A DNA stretch of 64,000 bases, from contig NC_134510.1 of the NCBI RefSeq assembly GCF_027942865.1, positions 34,774,663 through 34,838,662 of the forward strand, read 5' to 3'. Each line of letters starts with the position of its first letter. The first letter of the stretch is position 1. The notes beneath the pieces were generated by a model. That model did not search any database. It saw nothing but the letters and a program-made list of their open reading frames with translations, and was not told the DNA's origin. The translations under genes and the position numbers were made by a program. This document shows positions 34,340 through 46,900 of the stretch, one piece after another. The stretch is from Odontesthes bonariensis. Its lineage: Eukaryota > Chordata > Actinopteri > Atheriniformes > Atherinopsidae.

Positions 34340-37300
34340 ATGTCGGCTAAGAGAGTGAGACAAGAAGAAAAATTGCCCTTGAAATCCAAAGGAATCCACA
34401 ACAAGTAAGCTGGGTGATCTCCTTTTTAAAGATTGCTAAATGTCTATTACACAATTTAAAACTCATCTCCCTGACGTGACTAAAAGAAACCACCTGATAA
34501 GCCTGTTTTTTAGGGCATCTTATGATCTCAGGAGGCTCCTGTCCCTACTTGCCAAAAGCAGTTCCAGACAAGAGGTGAACAACAACATATGAGGACACGA
34601 AGGCAGTGTGTCTAGACATTTCGATAATGTACATACCAGCTCATATTTCTTCAGTCAAACCTGTGTGAAGGTTGTTGTCTGAGACTCCTTGTGTTACAGG
34701 TGGCAGCGCTGAGGCACCGTAAAGCATGCAGTAGTCGAGCCAGCAGTTCCCCACATCCTCCAAAACACACCAGTAAACACATGAGTGACAAAGACATCAG
34801 CAATGAAGAGTCGGAACTGGAAAAATTCAGGTTCATCTTCTTAGAAAGTTTTTTACATCACTTTAGAGTTAACCTGAAAATAGAAATGACTTGAAATGAT
34901 TCACTTGTTTCACAGTAACTTGGATGTTTTAGAGAAAAAAAAACGGAAGGGGGCATCCAAACCAGAGTAAAATATGTTTCAAACATCAGTGTTTCCACAG
35001 AAAATTCTAATTCTAAAATCTCAAGAAAAGAAAGACAGTGTTTTCAAAGTCATTGCAACAGGCTGCCACACATTTTGATTGACAATCTTCCACTTCATCA
35101 ATGGTTTTCAGGGTTGTTGTTGAGTCCATTTGTTGTTATAGTTATGACTGTCTGAAATACAGTGTTGCTCAAGGGTCTGAAGATCAATTATAAGATTAAA
35201 TACTAGTGTTCAGCCTTGTGTCTCACATACAGAAATTCCTCCCGAACTCTGAATCATTAAATGATATCATGTACTGTAGATAATGTAATCCATAAAGTTT
35301 TGCGATGTTTACCTTGAAAATAGTCATGAAATTGTTGAAATATTTTCCCACACAGTCTCTCACAGAGTGCTGATACAATTTTTTCTGTGTCTTTCTTTGA
35401 GAATTAATAATTAAAATACTTTACAAGTGAGAGCTCAGGTATTTAATCGAGCTAGAATATTTACTGTTTATTAATAACAACAAATGATGAAAGATTAATC
35501 GGTTGAATACTCTAAAACAGATAAGATTTTTGGTTTGATCCGACCAAAGTGTGAGTAAACTAGATTGTCCAGTGTTGGAATCTGGACACTGGAAAACTAG
35601 CTTGTCATTTTTAACAGATTTTATTTCTAAACTTTCAAATGTGACTAACATCAGGGTTAGAAGATTAAAAGTCATTCTCCACTGGCCACTGCACACAATA
35701 CAATTATTTGTCAACAAAACATCTATCATATTGCAAATGTCCCTGATGTTAACTTGTTGAGCTCTTTTTAAGTTAACTAATGGTGTTTCCTAGATGTTGG
35801 AGGCTGAACACTGACTGTTTCTTGGAAGAATCACAAACAGTCTGGTGTTTTGTTTTGTAGTTAATTACAGATAATTTCATTTTCCAGCATAACGTACAAA
35901 GACCAAAGATGTTTCAGCGCTCACCCTCTCAGTAAACTGTTCTCTGATATTCTTACCTCTTTGGTCAAGAATCGACTCTGCAGGTAAATTATCCTGGAAA
36001 GCTTTTTTCTCTTGTGATAGATGAAGCTTACGTTATTGACAATGTTTCCTACTTTGACAGTGAATGGATTGATCATGCACCATCTGAATCAGTCCTTAGA
36101 GTTCTCATCTGCCTACGATTATTGATCCGAGATTCAAACTATCAGGTACAAGCTGAAAAAGTCTTTTTTTTTATTTATACAGTAATGTTTATTATGTAAT
36201 TGATGAATACTTTCACTGTATAAATACAACAGTTTCTTGACTTTTCTTTAGAAAATTCTTCATCAGCTCCAAGGCATCAGTTTACTTGCCAGGGTAAATA
36301 TACTTAGATTTGATCCATCTGTTTAAACACGACATTCATTTGTTTATATCACACAGCACCTTCATTCCACTTCTATTTCTCCGCAGTATACAGAGTCTGT
36401 CACTGCCAAGTACATGTTTTGTGGTGAGCAGGCGTTTGCAACACAGAAGCTTGTTACAATGACCTGTGAGTAATCTGTAGTATGATGGAACGACACTGAT
36501 AACAGGAGATGTGTTCGTCCTTATCAGCGGTGGCCTTTCTGATCATTTTGCAGACATGTTTCAGAAGCTGTCTGCCACTGAAAGTCAGAGGCTCTGGGTC
36601 ATCGAGAGTGGCGCTCACAGGGTGAATAAATGATAGCTTTGCAAATCATTTTCATGCTTGAACTAAATACAACGGAGGGCAATTTCTTTTGTGGAATTAT
36701 AGATTACAGCATAATGTATTTATTTATTGTTCATATATAGTTACATTTGTACACATTTACATTATTGGTCTTTACAGTTTGTATTCATTTGTCCTATTAT
36801 TGGGATTTTTATGATTTTTTTTTTTCCCCTTCTTAATAGTAGTACAATCTGACAGTTAATCATATGCCCATATAACCATCATTCAAAGCAGAATATATCA
36901 GAATATATCTAAAACTAATGGCTGCATTTCAGTTAGGTAAGCAGATGAGACTTAATTCTGTCTGTTAACCTCTTAACTGTCTTTGTGGAACCAACCTCAT
37001 GTTCATGAGTAACATTCAAATCTGTCAAAAACAATTCATTAAACACATTTATGTTTCATACAAAGAGATTTTTTTCCATTTAGACAACTCTTGGACTATT
37101 CTTATATTTCTCCTATCAAAACAGGAAATGCAGTTTCTGTTTCACATACAGCTTTTTGTGAGACTACCCATACAAGCCAACTTAACTCTGAGAATGTCCT
37201 TGTAGCAACAGAGATGTGTGAAAACATCAGTGCAATCAACACTGGCCTACACATATTTAATTATCATTAATTGATTTAACATTGTGGAAAGAAAATTCCA

Positions 37301-37942
37301 ACTTTGAACTTTTTTTAGACCCTGGTGAAGCTCCTCGGCACATCAGACAGCGATGTGTTACTGGGAGCTCTGCTGGCACTCATCGCTTTGGCTGAGAGGT
37401 GAGTAATGTTTAAACAAAGGCATTAAACACACATATCATTTAATATTGTTTAAAGATGTTGCAAGATTTTTTTCTGCAGCCCAGAGTACAAGAAGGAGAT
37501 TGGGGAACTGCCCATAGTAGCGAGCCTCCTTATCATCCTGCAGGACTATGATCTGCTGTCAAAGAGGTTAGAAACCACTAACTTCTCGTTGCTCTTATAC
37601 TGTTAAGTAAAATATTTTGTCTCTTTTCAAATGCTTAAAAAAGAGAATCTCTTTTAAGCATTTGTTCTTATGAACATATATATGACCCACATAATACAGT
37701 GTTTAAACATCATCCAGGATGAGTGCCGAGCTGCTGAGGCTCCTGTCGCCGGTGCAGCATGTGAGGGGTCAGGTGAAGGAGCTGGAAGGAGTGCCAGTGC
37801 TGCTGAGCCTGCTGCACGGCCGTCACCCCAAGCTGCTCTGGAGTGTCACCTGGATCCTGGTCCAGCTCTGCGAGGATCCTGACACGAGGACAGAGATCCG
37901 AAGCTGGGGTGGAGTGCAGCAGCTCCTCTGGCTGCTCAAAGA
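34340..37942 (+). CDS. nek10: nek10 exons 1-11: N-terminus and first armadillo-type repeats
   Basis: Exons: 34340-34404 (coding part), 34514-34574, 34700-34830, 35888-35983, 36061-36145, 36252-36293, 36387-36465, 36554-36621, 37319-37398, 37480-37566, 37718-37942. The N-terminus ([18 protein letters not shown]) is family-variable. From [15 protein letters not shown] on, it matches the NEK10 helical-repeat region: [53 protein letters not shown], and [20 protein letters not shown] with [12 protein letters not shown]. Such repeats form protein-interaction surfaces. The donor of the third exon (GTTCAT) is weak. Confidence 0.9.
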
Positions 37943-40900
37943 GTAAGCATATTTATATTTAAATTATACTGCACCATAGGGAAGGCAAGGGCAAGGCAAG
38001 TTTATTTGTACAGCACAATTCAACTACAGGGTGATTCAAAGTGCTTTACAGATACATTAAAACAGTAGAAATAAAAAGTACGATTTAAATTTTAAACAAA
38101 AAAGAAAGAAATAAGAACAATAAATAAAATCAGATAAAATCAGTAGTTAAAATGTGATTAAGTTTTGAAACTCAAGCTTCAGATTTGGAGCTTTATTCAA
38201 ATGCAGCTGAAAATAGGTGTGTCTTCAACCTGGACTTAAATACACTGAGTGTTTCAGCTGATCTGAGGCTTTCTGGGAGTTTGTTTCAGACATGTGGAGC
38301 ATAGAAGCTGAATGCAGCTTCTCTATGTCTGGTTCTGACTCTGGGAAGTGATAGAAGACCGGATCCAGATGAGCTGAGGGGTCTGGAAGGTTCATACTGG
38401 GTCAGGAGGTCACTGATGTATTTTGGCCCTAGACCATTCAGAGCTTTATAGACCAGCATCAGATCTTTAAAGTCTATCCTCTGATGGACCGGCAGCCAGT
38501 GTAAAGACCTCAGAGCTGGACTGATGTGGTCCACTTTTTTGGTCTTAGTGACCATGACGATATGAGTTCAGTTGGCTTTATGTTGCATACAGAGCCATAG
38601 TTAATTTGATTTCCCATTTTGGACAGTTCATGTTCAGGGTGGTGAAAATAGTCTGGGTGTTTTGTGATAAGATAGGAGATTAGTTTATTGTTGTTATTAT
38701 TTAGTGTAAAATATGGTCATCAAGCAATCGGGATGCAGTGTCTAACCCTTACCAGCAGAGGGCTCGTTCGCTACACTGTGTGTTCAGGGACAAAGGGAAG
38801 TCTCGCGGGAATACGTTCCGCGAACGAGAACACACCTGTGAATGCGAAAGAAGCTGTGTGTGGCGAACGGGAATAAATAAGTTTAGCTACATTTGCTCTT
38901 TGCAGGTAAGAAGGGAGGGTTAGAAGGGTGTAATTGATGTGTGAATATGTTATGTGGTATTTTATAATCCCGGTTGGACTTAATGTGATTTTGGTTATAA
39001 ACGTTACTTGTTCAGCGAACGTAATGTACTGAGGAAGGCTGGCCAGTGGTTAGTGTTGGTTGCCTAGCAACCTCGAGCGCCCGTTAAGCTGGAGAATAGC
39101 AGTCGATCTGCGCTGCTCATGTGTAGTTTATGATTTTAGTAATAAATAACTTAAAATAGATATAAATTAATTTGGTTAATATGACAATGTTTATGTGGTA
39201 CTTTATAATCCAAGTTGGACTTTGTGATTTTGGTTATGAACGTTACTTGTTCAGCGAACGTAACGTATTGAGAATGGCTAGCCAGTGGTTAGTGTTGGTT
39301 GCCTAGCAACCTCGAGCGCCCGTTAAGCTGGAGAGGAATAGAAGTTGATCTTAAAAGCTCGCGCTGCTCATGTTTAGTTCATGGTTTAAGAAATAGATAC
39401 ATGATTAATTTGGTTAATATGACAATGTTTGGGAGACGTGATTGACTGACTGTGTATTTCAGAAGTAAGTTGATATTGAATGTACTTGATGAAACTGGTT
39501 TTTGAATAGTGATGTAAAATGCATAATTATTTGTTTTGATGTTGGTGCTGATGTTATTAGCGAACGAGAACACACCTGTGAATGCGAAAGAAGCTGTGTG
39601 TGGCGAACGGGAATAAATAAGTTTACCTACTTTTGCTCTTTGCAGAACAAAAATCATTACAACAAATTAAATGTGTAGTGGAGGCACTCTTCACTCTGCA
39701 CCACGCTACATATTTTGGTAGCAGAGGATGGTTGATTCAGCCCACGGCCCAGTCGCATAGAAGTCTAGAAGGACAGAGCAGAGGAGGACCATGGAGGAAG
39801 CAAGGGATGAATTAAGCAGACTACTGCTGACACTGAAGGAGACGGAGCTCATTTCCCTTTGTGATCATCTAAAGTGTAACGCACCTGTCGGGGGGTTTGC
39901 CAGCAAAACAAGACGCGCCCTCATCAGGTTAGTGGAGACAACCTTGGATGAAATTGAGGAGGATGAAGAGTCCACAGAGTCATATCAGCAGTATCTTCAG
40001 CGTGTACTGTCCTACTTGGCCCCTCTGAAGCTGACACCGGGGAAAACTGAGGCTGAGAGAGTAGTTCAAGAAATAAGTGAGTTGGAGAACTTGAAAATGC
40101 AGTACCATAAGTTGCAGCAGCAGATGGCAGAGGAAATCGGAGCGTTGGAGGAAAAGATCAAGCGGAGGACACAAACAGCAGGAGGAGACAGTACGCCTGT
40201 CATCGTGACTGTAAAAGAAGAGGACACAAGAACTGCCACCACAGCACCAACCAGACTGCCCGAAGTAACGCTGAGGCGGGAGTTCCGGATAATTGGACAG
40301 ATTGGAGAAGCTGGTCAAAAGGAGAAATTGTCCTACACAAGCCTCATCAACCTAATTGAGTCTGGACAGCGGAAAGGACATGGAGAAGCGGAGATTATTG
40401 AAGCAGTCACACGTGCTGTAAGTCCAGGTCTTCATCTGAGGGAGATGCTTGAAATAAAGCGAGAACTGACGCTGTACACCCTCAAAACCATACTTAAGGG
40501 TCACTACAAAGTGGACTCCGCCTCTGACCTGCTGCATAACCTGATGAACATGACACAAGATCCAAAAGAATCAGCACAGAATTTCTTATTCAGAGCAATA
40601 GAACTGAAAGAGAAGCTAATGAGAAAATCTGCTGAGGATGATGCAGGTGAGGAAGGTGAGCAGTTTAGTCCAGAGCTAATCCAGAGAAAATTCCTCCGTT
40701 CCATAGAAACTGGTCTTTACAGTGATGCGGTTAAGTTCCAGCTCAAGCCATATCTCAATAACCGTACTGTCACAGATGAGGTGCTAATTGAGCGAATCAG
40801 TGAAGCTGCAAACTTAGAACAAGAAAGACAGCAAAAACTGAGAAAAACAGCCATAAACAAGCCCCCAAAATTCATTGAACTGCAGGCAGAGGTGTATCCA

Positions 40901-43900
40901 CCTGACATCTCAGCGGCAGCAGATGGCACAGTTACTAATCGTGAAGCAGCGGGGAAGGGCAAGAAAAGTCAGGGACTCAAGATGGAGGCAGACTCAATAG
41001 AAGCACTCAAGGCTGAGGTTCTAGAAATTAAAAAGTTGATGTTACAGACAGTGGAGGCCACAAAAGCCAGACCGACAGAGAAAATGTTTTCACCAAGCCG
41101 TAGTCGGCCCAGGGGTTGTAGGGCATGTCAGGAAGCTCAGATAGGTGACTCCTGCAGACATTGCTTTAAGTGTGGACAAGAGGGGCATCTCTCCAGAGGA
41201 TGTCGACGGACCAGAGAGCAGCAGGGAAACGAGACTGGGCTACCGAGCCGGGACCCTTGGTAGCCCATGAATCATCCAGTCTCATCATGCAGCAACCTGC
41301 CCCCCCTCCCACACTGCCTCAAATCTCATCAGTCAACTATCTCCCACCACGACGTAAGGAAAGACTCATCAAGTTGATTGCAAAGCGACACACTGTCTAT
41401 TGTACACTGGATACGGTTCCAGTGGAAGCATTATGGGACTCAGGCGCTCAGGCGACCATCATTAATGAAGAATGGAGAAAACTGCACTTACCGCACAGCA
41501 TGGTGCGACCTCTCAGTGAACTGTTAGGATCAGACGTTTTATTGGGAGTGGCAGCCAACCAGACTGAAATACCCTTCATGGGCTGGGTGGAGGTAGAGTT
41601 CAGATTAGGGAAAGACTCCGCCATGACAAAGCCACTTCTCGTACCTATTTTAGTGTCAAGTGACCCACGTGTAGCAGAAGAGCCCATAATTGGCTACAAT
41701 GTGATAGAGGAAATAACAGGAGACGGTCGTCAGACAGAGACAATCAACACTGTGTGTCAGGCCTTCCGGATAACAGTCAAGACAGCACAAGCAGTGCTTC
41801 AGCTCATCCATGCCCCTATTGGTGAGGAAGATGTAGGAATTGTACACACAGGAAAAAGGACACTCACTTTAGGCGCGGAACAGGTCACCACAGTGTATGT
41901 TAACGTCAACACGGGAGCTCAGTATCATGGTCAAGACCTGCTTCTAGTCCCAAGTGAAGAACCTACATTGCCAGAGGGGGTAGTAATAGAGGAGGGTCTA
42001 GTCAGCATCCCCAGGAAAAGGTCAGGTTATGTGCCAGTCCCCATCGCCAACACAAACAAACACAGTGTAACCCTGACCCAGCGCACCGTTCTTGGTCACC
42101 TGCAAACAGTCAAGACTGCTTATGCGGCCAACGTTGAACAGATGAACAGAGGAGAGGGAGTGAAGCTACCAACAACACAGCATCAGCCACAGGTGAGGGC
42201 AACTAAAAAACAACAACCCGCCTGGTGGGACCCTCCGGTCGATCTTAGTCACTTAAACGAGGAACAGAGGAGGACTACCAAACAGCTGCTGAGAGAGGAG
42301 TGTCACGCGTTTGCGTACGACGATGACGACATCGGCTCAATCCCCTCATTGAAACTCCACATCACGCTGCATGACACCACTCCAGTAAGAAAAACATACA
42401 TGGCAGTCCCAAAGCCACTGCACCAGGAGGTGAAGGAGTATATTCAGGACTTGTTGAATCGGGGCTGGATTGTTCCTTCACGCTCTCCATATTCCTCACC
42501 AGTGGTGTGCATGCGAAAGAAGGATGGGACTTTAAGACTGTGTTGTGACTACAGAGAACTGAATAAAAGGTCAGTCCCTGATCGCCACCCCATTCCCAGA
42601 ATCCAAAATATGCTTGACACACTCACTGGCAGCTCCTGGTTCTCCGTACTGGACCAGGGGAAGGCCTATCACCAGGGGTTCCTGGATGAGGAGAGCCAGC
42701 CCCTGACTGCTTTCATAACCCCTTGGGGCCTGAACCAGTGGGTCCGAATCCCGTTTGGGTTGAGTGCGGCGCCCGCGGAATTCCAGAGGAACATGGAAGA
42801 CTGTTTGCGTGGATTGAGAGATGTTATGTGTCAGCCGTATCTGGACGACAATTTGGTCCACAGCCCAAGCTTTGAGGACCACATCGAGCACCTGAGAACT
42901 GTGTTACAGAGATATCAGGAGCATGGGGTCAAACTCAGCCCCCGCAAGTGTGAAGTTTTGAAGAGGAAAGTGAGATTTCTGGGACGGTTGGTGTCTGGAG
43001 AAGGCTACACTATGGATCCATCTGAAGTGGCCCCTGTCCAAGCCTTAAAGGAGAGAGCGCCTAAAACCGTGGGAGAGCTGAGAAGAGTGATGGGATTCCT
43101 CTCATACTACCGAACATACATCCCAAACTTCTCCAGGATAGCACAGCCTCTCTACCAGCTACTTTCAACTGCACCTGATAAGATGAGCAGAGAGAAGATC
43201 AGGGCCACAACCAGGAAGAAAGGTAACCTCCCACCTAACACTCCTATACAGTGGACAGAGAACCACCAAAAGACATTGAACTCTCTCATAGACAAACTGA
43301 TAGAGCCTCCCATCCTAGGGTACCCAGAGATGACACAACCATTTGTCCTCCACACCGACGCATCTCAGGAGGGATTGGGAGCAGTACTCTACCAGAGGCA
43401 GAACGGCAAAATGATAGTCATAGGCTATGGTTCTAGAACTCTAACACCACCTGAAAAGAACTATCACATGCACTCAGGGAAATTAGTTTTTAGCACTAAA
43501 ATGGGCAATATGTGAACGTTTTCAAGATTATCTGTATCATGCTCCACACTTTGTAGTGTATACAGATAACAACCCCTTAACCTATATCCTTTCAACAGCT
43601 AAGCTTAATGCTACAGGTCATAGGTGGGTGGGTGAGCTGTCCGAGTTTGACTTCTCCATTAAGTATAGGCCGGGGAAGAGTAATGCAGATGCAGATGGCT
43701 TATCCCGCATGCCATTAGACATTAATGTGTTCATAACCCAGTGTACAGAGGAGGTGGGTCAGGAAGTGTTTAGGGCAACAGTGCAGGGAGTCAGTGTGCA
43801 GAGAGACACCCCCCCGGTCTGGGTAGCCACAGTCCCCATAGGAACTCTAGACTTAGTGAGAGATGCGAGTGCACACCCGCAAACCAAGTCCCTGACACCA

Positions 43901-46900
43901 GAACAGATCCGAGACAGTCAAGAAAGAGATCCTGTCATAGGCCAAGTTCTGTATTACAAGAGAGAAAATCAGCACCCGTCCAGGAGAACTCTTAAAGTGG
44001 AACCGCCGGACGTCAGAGTATTAATGAGACAGTGGGCAAAGTTGTATGTAAACGAGGATGGAATTCTCTATAGGAAAGCAGGAGATAAACAACAGCTTAT
44101 CCTCCCAAAAGAGTACCGTCAAAGAGTGTTCCACGAGCTTCACAGAGAAATGGGACATCTTGGGGTCGAGAGGACTATGAACCTGATTCAAGATCGATTC
44201 TATTGGGCTCGTATGTACTCTGAAATAGAACACTTTGTCACCCAAGAGTGTGAGTGTCTCAAAGCAAAGCGACCTCACAAAGCAACCAGGGCTCCCATGG
44301 CAACCATTGTCACAACACGGCCAGGTGAGCTAGTTTGCATTGACTTTTTACACTTAGAGACATGCAAACAGGGATTTTAGTACATTTTAATTGTGATTGA
44401 TCATTTCACTGGTTTCGCCCAAGCCTACGCCACGAAAAACAAGTCCGCCAAGACTGTTGTTGACAAACTATTCAATGACTTTGCACTGCGCATTGGATTT
44501 CCAGAGAGAATCCACCATGACATGGGAAGAGAGTTTGAGAATCAGCAGATGGACCAACTACAGAAGAGCTGTGACGTGCGGGGGTCGCACACAACATGTT
44601 ACCACCCCCAAGGCAACGGAAAGTGTGAACGATTTAATAGAACAATCTTATCAATGCTCCGTACCCTCACAAGTGAACAGAAGGCTGACTGGAAGAGCTC
44701 ACTGACAAAACTGGTGCATGCGTACAACTGCACCCGCAGTGGGGTCACAGGGTTCTCTCCCTACTACTTGCTCTACGGAAGGTCACCTCGCTTACCAGTA
44801 GACCTGCTGTTCAACCTACAGCCCAGAGAGGCAAAAGAGACTTATACGGAATATGTACAGAACTGGCAAAACCGAATGCAGCAAGCCTATGAGATTGCAT
44901 CCAAAACAGCAGCCCGAGAAGCTCTACGAGGCAAGAAAGGCTATGACAAAAGAGCACATGGAGCCGACCTACAACCTGGTGGACGGGTGCTTGTGCGTAA
45001 CATGCCAGAGAGGGGCGGCCCTGGTAAACTGCGATCCTACTGGGAAACTAAAGTGCATGTGGTGGTGAAGAGAAGGAGCAGTCACAGCCCGGTGTATGAA
45101 GTAGCACCAGAGGGAGGTGGTAAGAGTCGCATATTGCACAGGAATCTTCTACTCCCATGTGACAGTCTGCCCTTGGAGAATCCGGAACCCATCCCTGCAA
45201 AACAAGAGAGGAAAATGCAGACACGGACGAGAACAAGACAGCACCAAATCAACCAACCAGTGGAGGACTCTGAGAGCGAAAGCGGTGATGAAGTTGAGCT
45301 GGTGTGTCGTTTCCCATACGGCCAAGAACCAAGTCAGAGAGCTGTAGACTTGAATCCAGAGGCAGAGCCATTTGCACCAGCTCTGACGGTGAAAGACAGA
45401 GCACCAGATCTGGAAGATGCAATGGTTGTGGAAGAGGATGCAGATTCAGATGACAGGAACATCACAGCTGATGGACATGGTGGGAATGACACTGTAGAGC
45501 CTGTGGAAAGTCTGCAAGAGTCGTTAGAAGAAGATGATCCAGACCCTCTGCCAGCGACCAGCTACACGCGGCGACACAGGCACCGTCCCCAAAGACTGAC
45601 CTACGACTCCTTGGGTGAACCAACATGGGTGAACGCGGGTGCAGAGAGCTGGCACGTTGGGAGAATGTCCTCAGCCTGTAACCCACTGGTCATGTGGCGA
45701 CCGTGGGCAATGATCAGACATTGACATAATGGGTTGAACTCACAGTATACGAACATTACTCAAGTTCAGAGAAAACGGACGCTGAAAAGTAGAGTGGTGA
45801 AATGTTATGGACTGTGAAGAAGAGACAATTCCAGGAGAACAGATTGAACTGCTACTGTACAAACGAAGAGACTGGTAACAGACTAAAAGAACTGAGGCCG
45901 ATATGAGTTCTGTTATATTTGAGAGTTGATCTGACTGGGGTCAAGAGTACAGCAACTGATCTTTAGTGGTATAGGTCTAAATGGGTCAGATACTTTGATA
46001 AATGGGTACTAAGGGAATTGAATGTCAGGTGCCACTTTAAACTAAGTAATACCATGTTTTCAGAGAGAAAGTTCAAGGTGTTGTGCAAAGGTACACTTTG
46101 GGTATCTGAAATGTCTGAGGACATTTATTATTGGAGGGGAGAGTGTGGCATACAGAGCCATAGTTAATTTGATTTCCCATTTTGGACAGCTCATGTTCAG
46201 GGTGGTGAAAATAGTCTGGGTGTTTTGTGATAAGATAGGAGATTAGTTTATTGTTGTTATTATTTAGTGTAAAATATGGTCATCAAGCAATCGGGATGCA
46301 GTGTCTAACCCTTACCAGCAGAGGGCTCGTTCGCTACACTGTGTGTTCAGGGACAAAGGGAAGTCTCGCGGGAATACGTTCCGCGAACGAGAACACACCT
46401 GTGAATGCGAAAGAAGCTGTGTGTGGCGAACGGGAATAAATAAGTTTACCTACTTTTGCTCTTTGCAGGTAAGAAGGGAGGGTTAGAAGGGTGTAATTGA
46501 TGTGTGAATATGTTATGTGGTATTTTATAATCCCGGTTGGACTTAATGTGATTTTGGTTATAAACGTTACTTGTTCAGCGAACGTAATGTACTGAGGAAG
46601 ACTGGCCAGTGGTTAGTGTTGGTTGCCTAGCAACCTCGAGCGCCCGTTAAGCTGGAGAATAGCAGTCGATCTGCGCTGCTCATGTGTAGTTTATGATTTT
46701 AGAAATAAATAACTTAAAATAGATATAAATTAATTTGGTTAATATGACAATGTTTATGTGGTACTTTATAATCCCAGTTGGACTTTGTGATTTTGGTTAT
46801 GAACGTTACTTGTTCAGCGAACGTAACGTATTGAGAATGGCTAGCCAGTGGTTAGTGTTGGTTGCCTAGCAACCTCGAGCGCCCGTTAAGCTGGAGAGGA

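Noticed and set aside
34917..34966. Lys-rich frame ([13 protein letters not shown]) after nek10 exon 3
   Set aside because: It lies after the weak donor, and the next homologous exon (35888) joins exon 3 in phase without it.
38688..38923. Identical 61-62 codon ORFs at 38688, 46251 and 56493 (and mirror 92-codon ORFs on - at 39379, 46942, 57185)
   Set aside because: They recur only because the LTR occurs three times. They have no domain, and they overlap the splice-like and poly(A) blocks.
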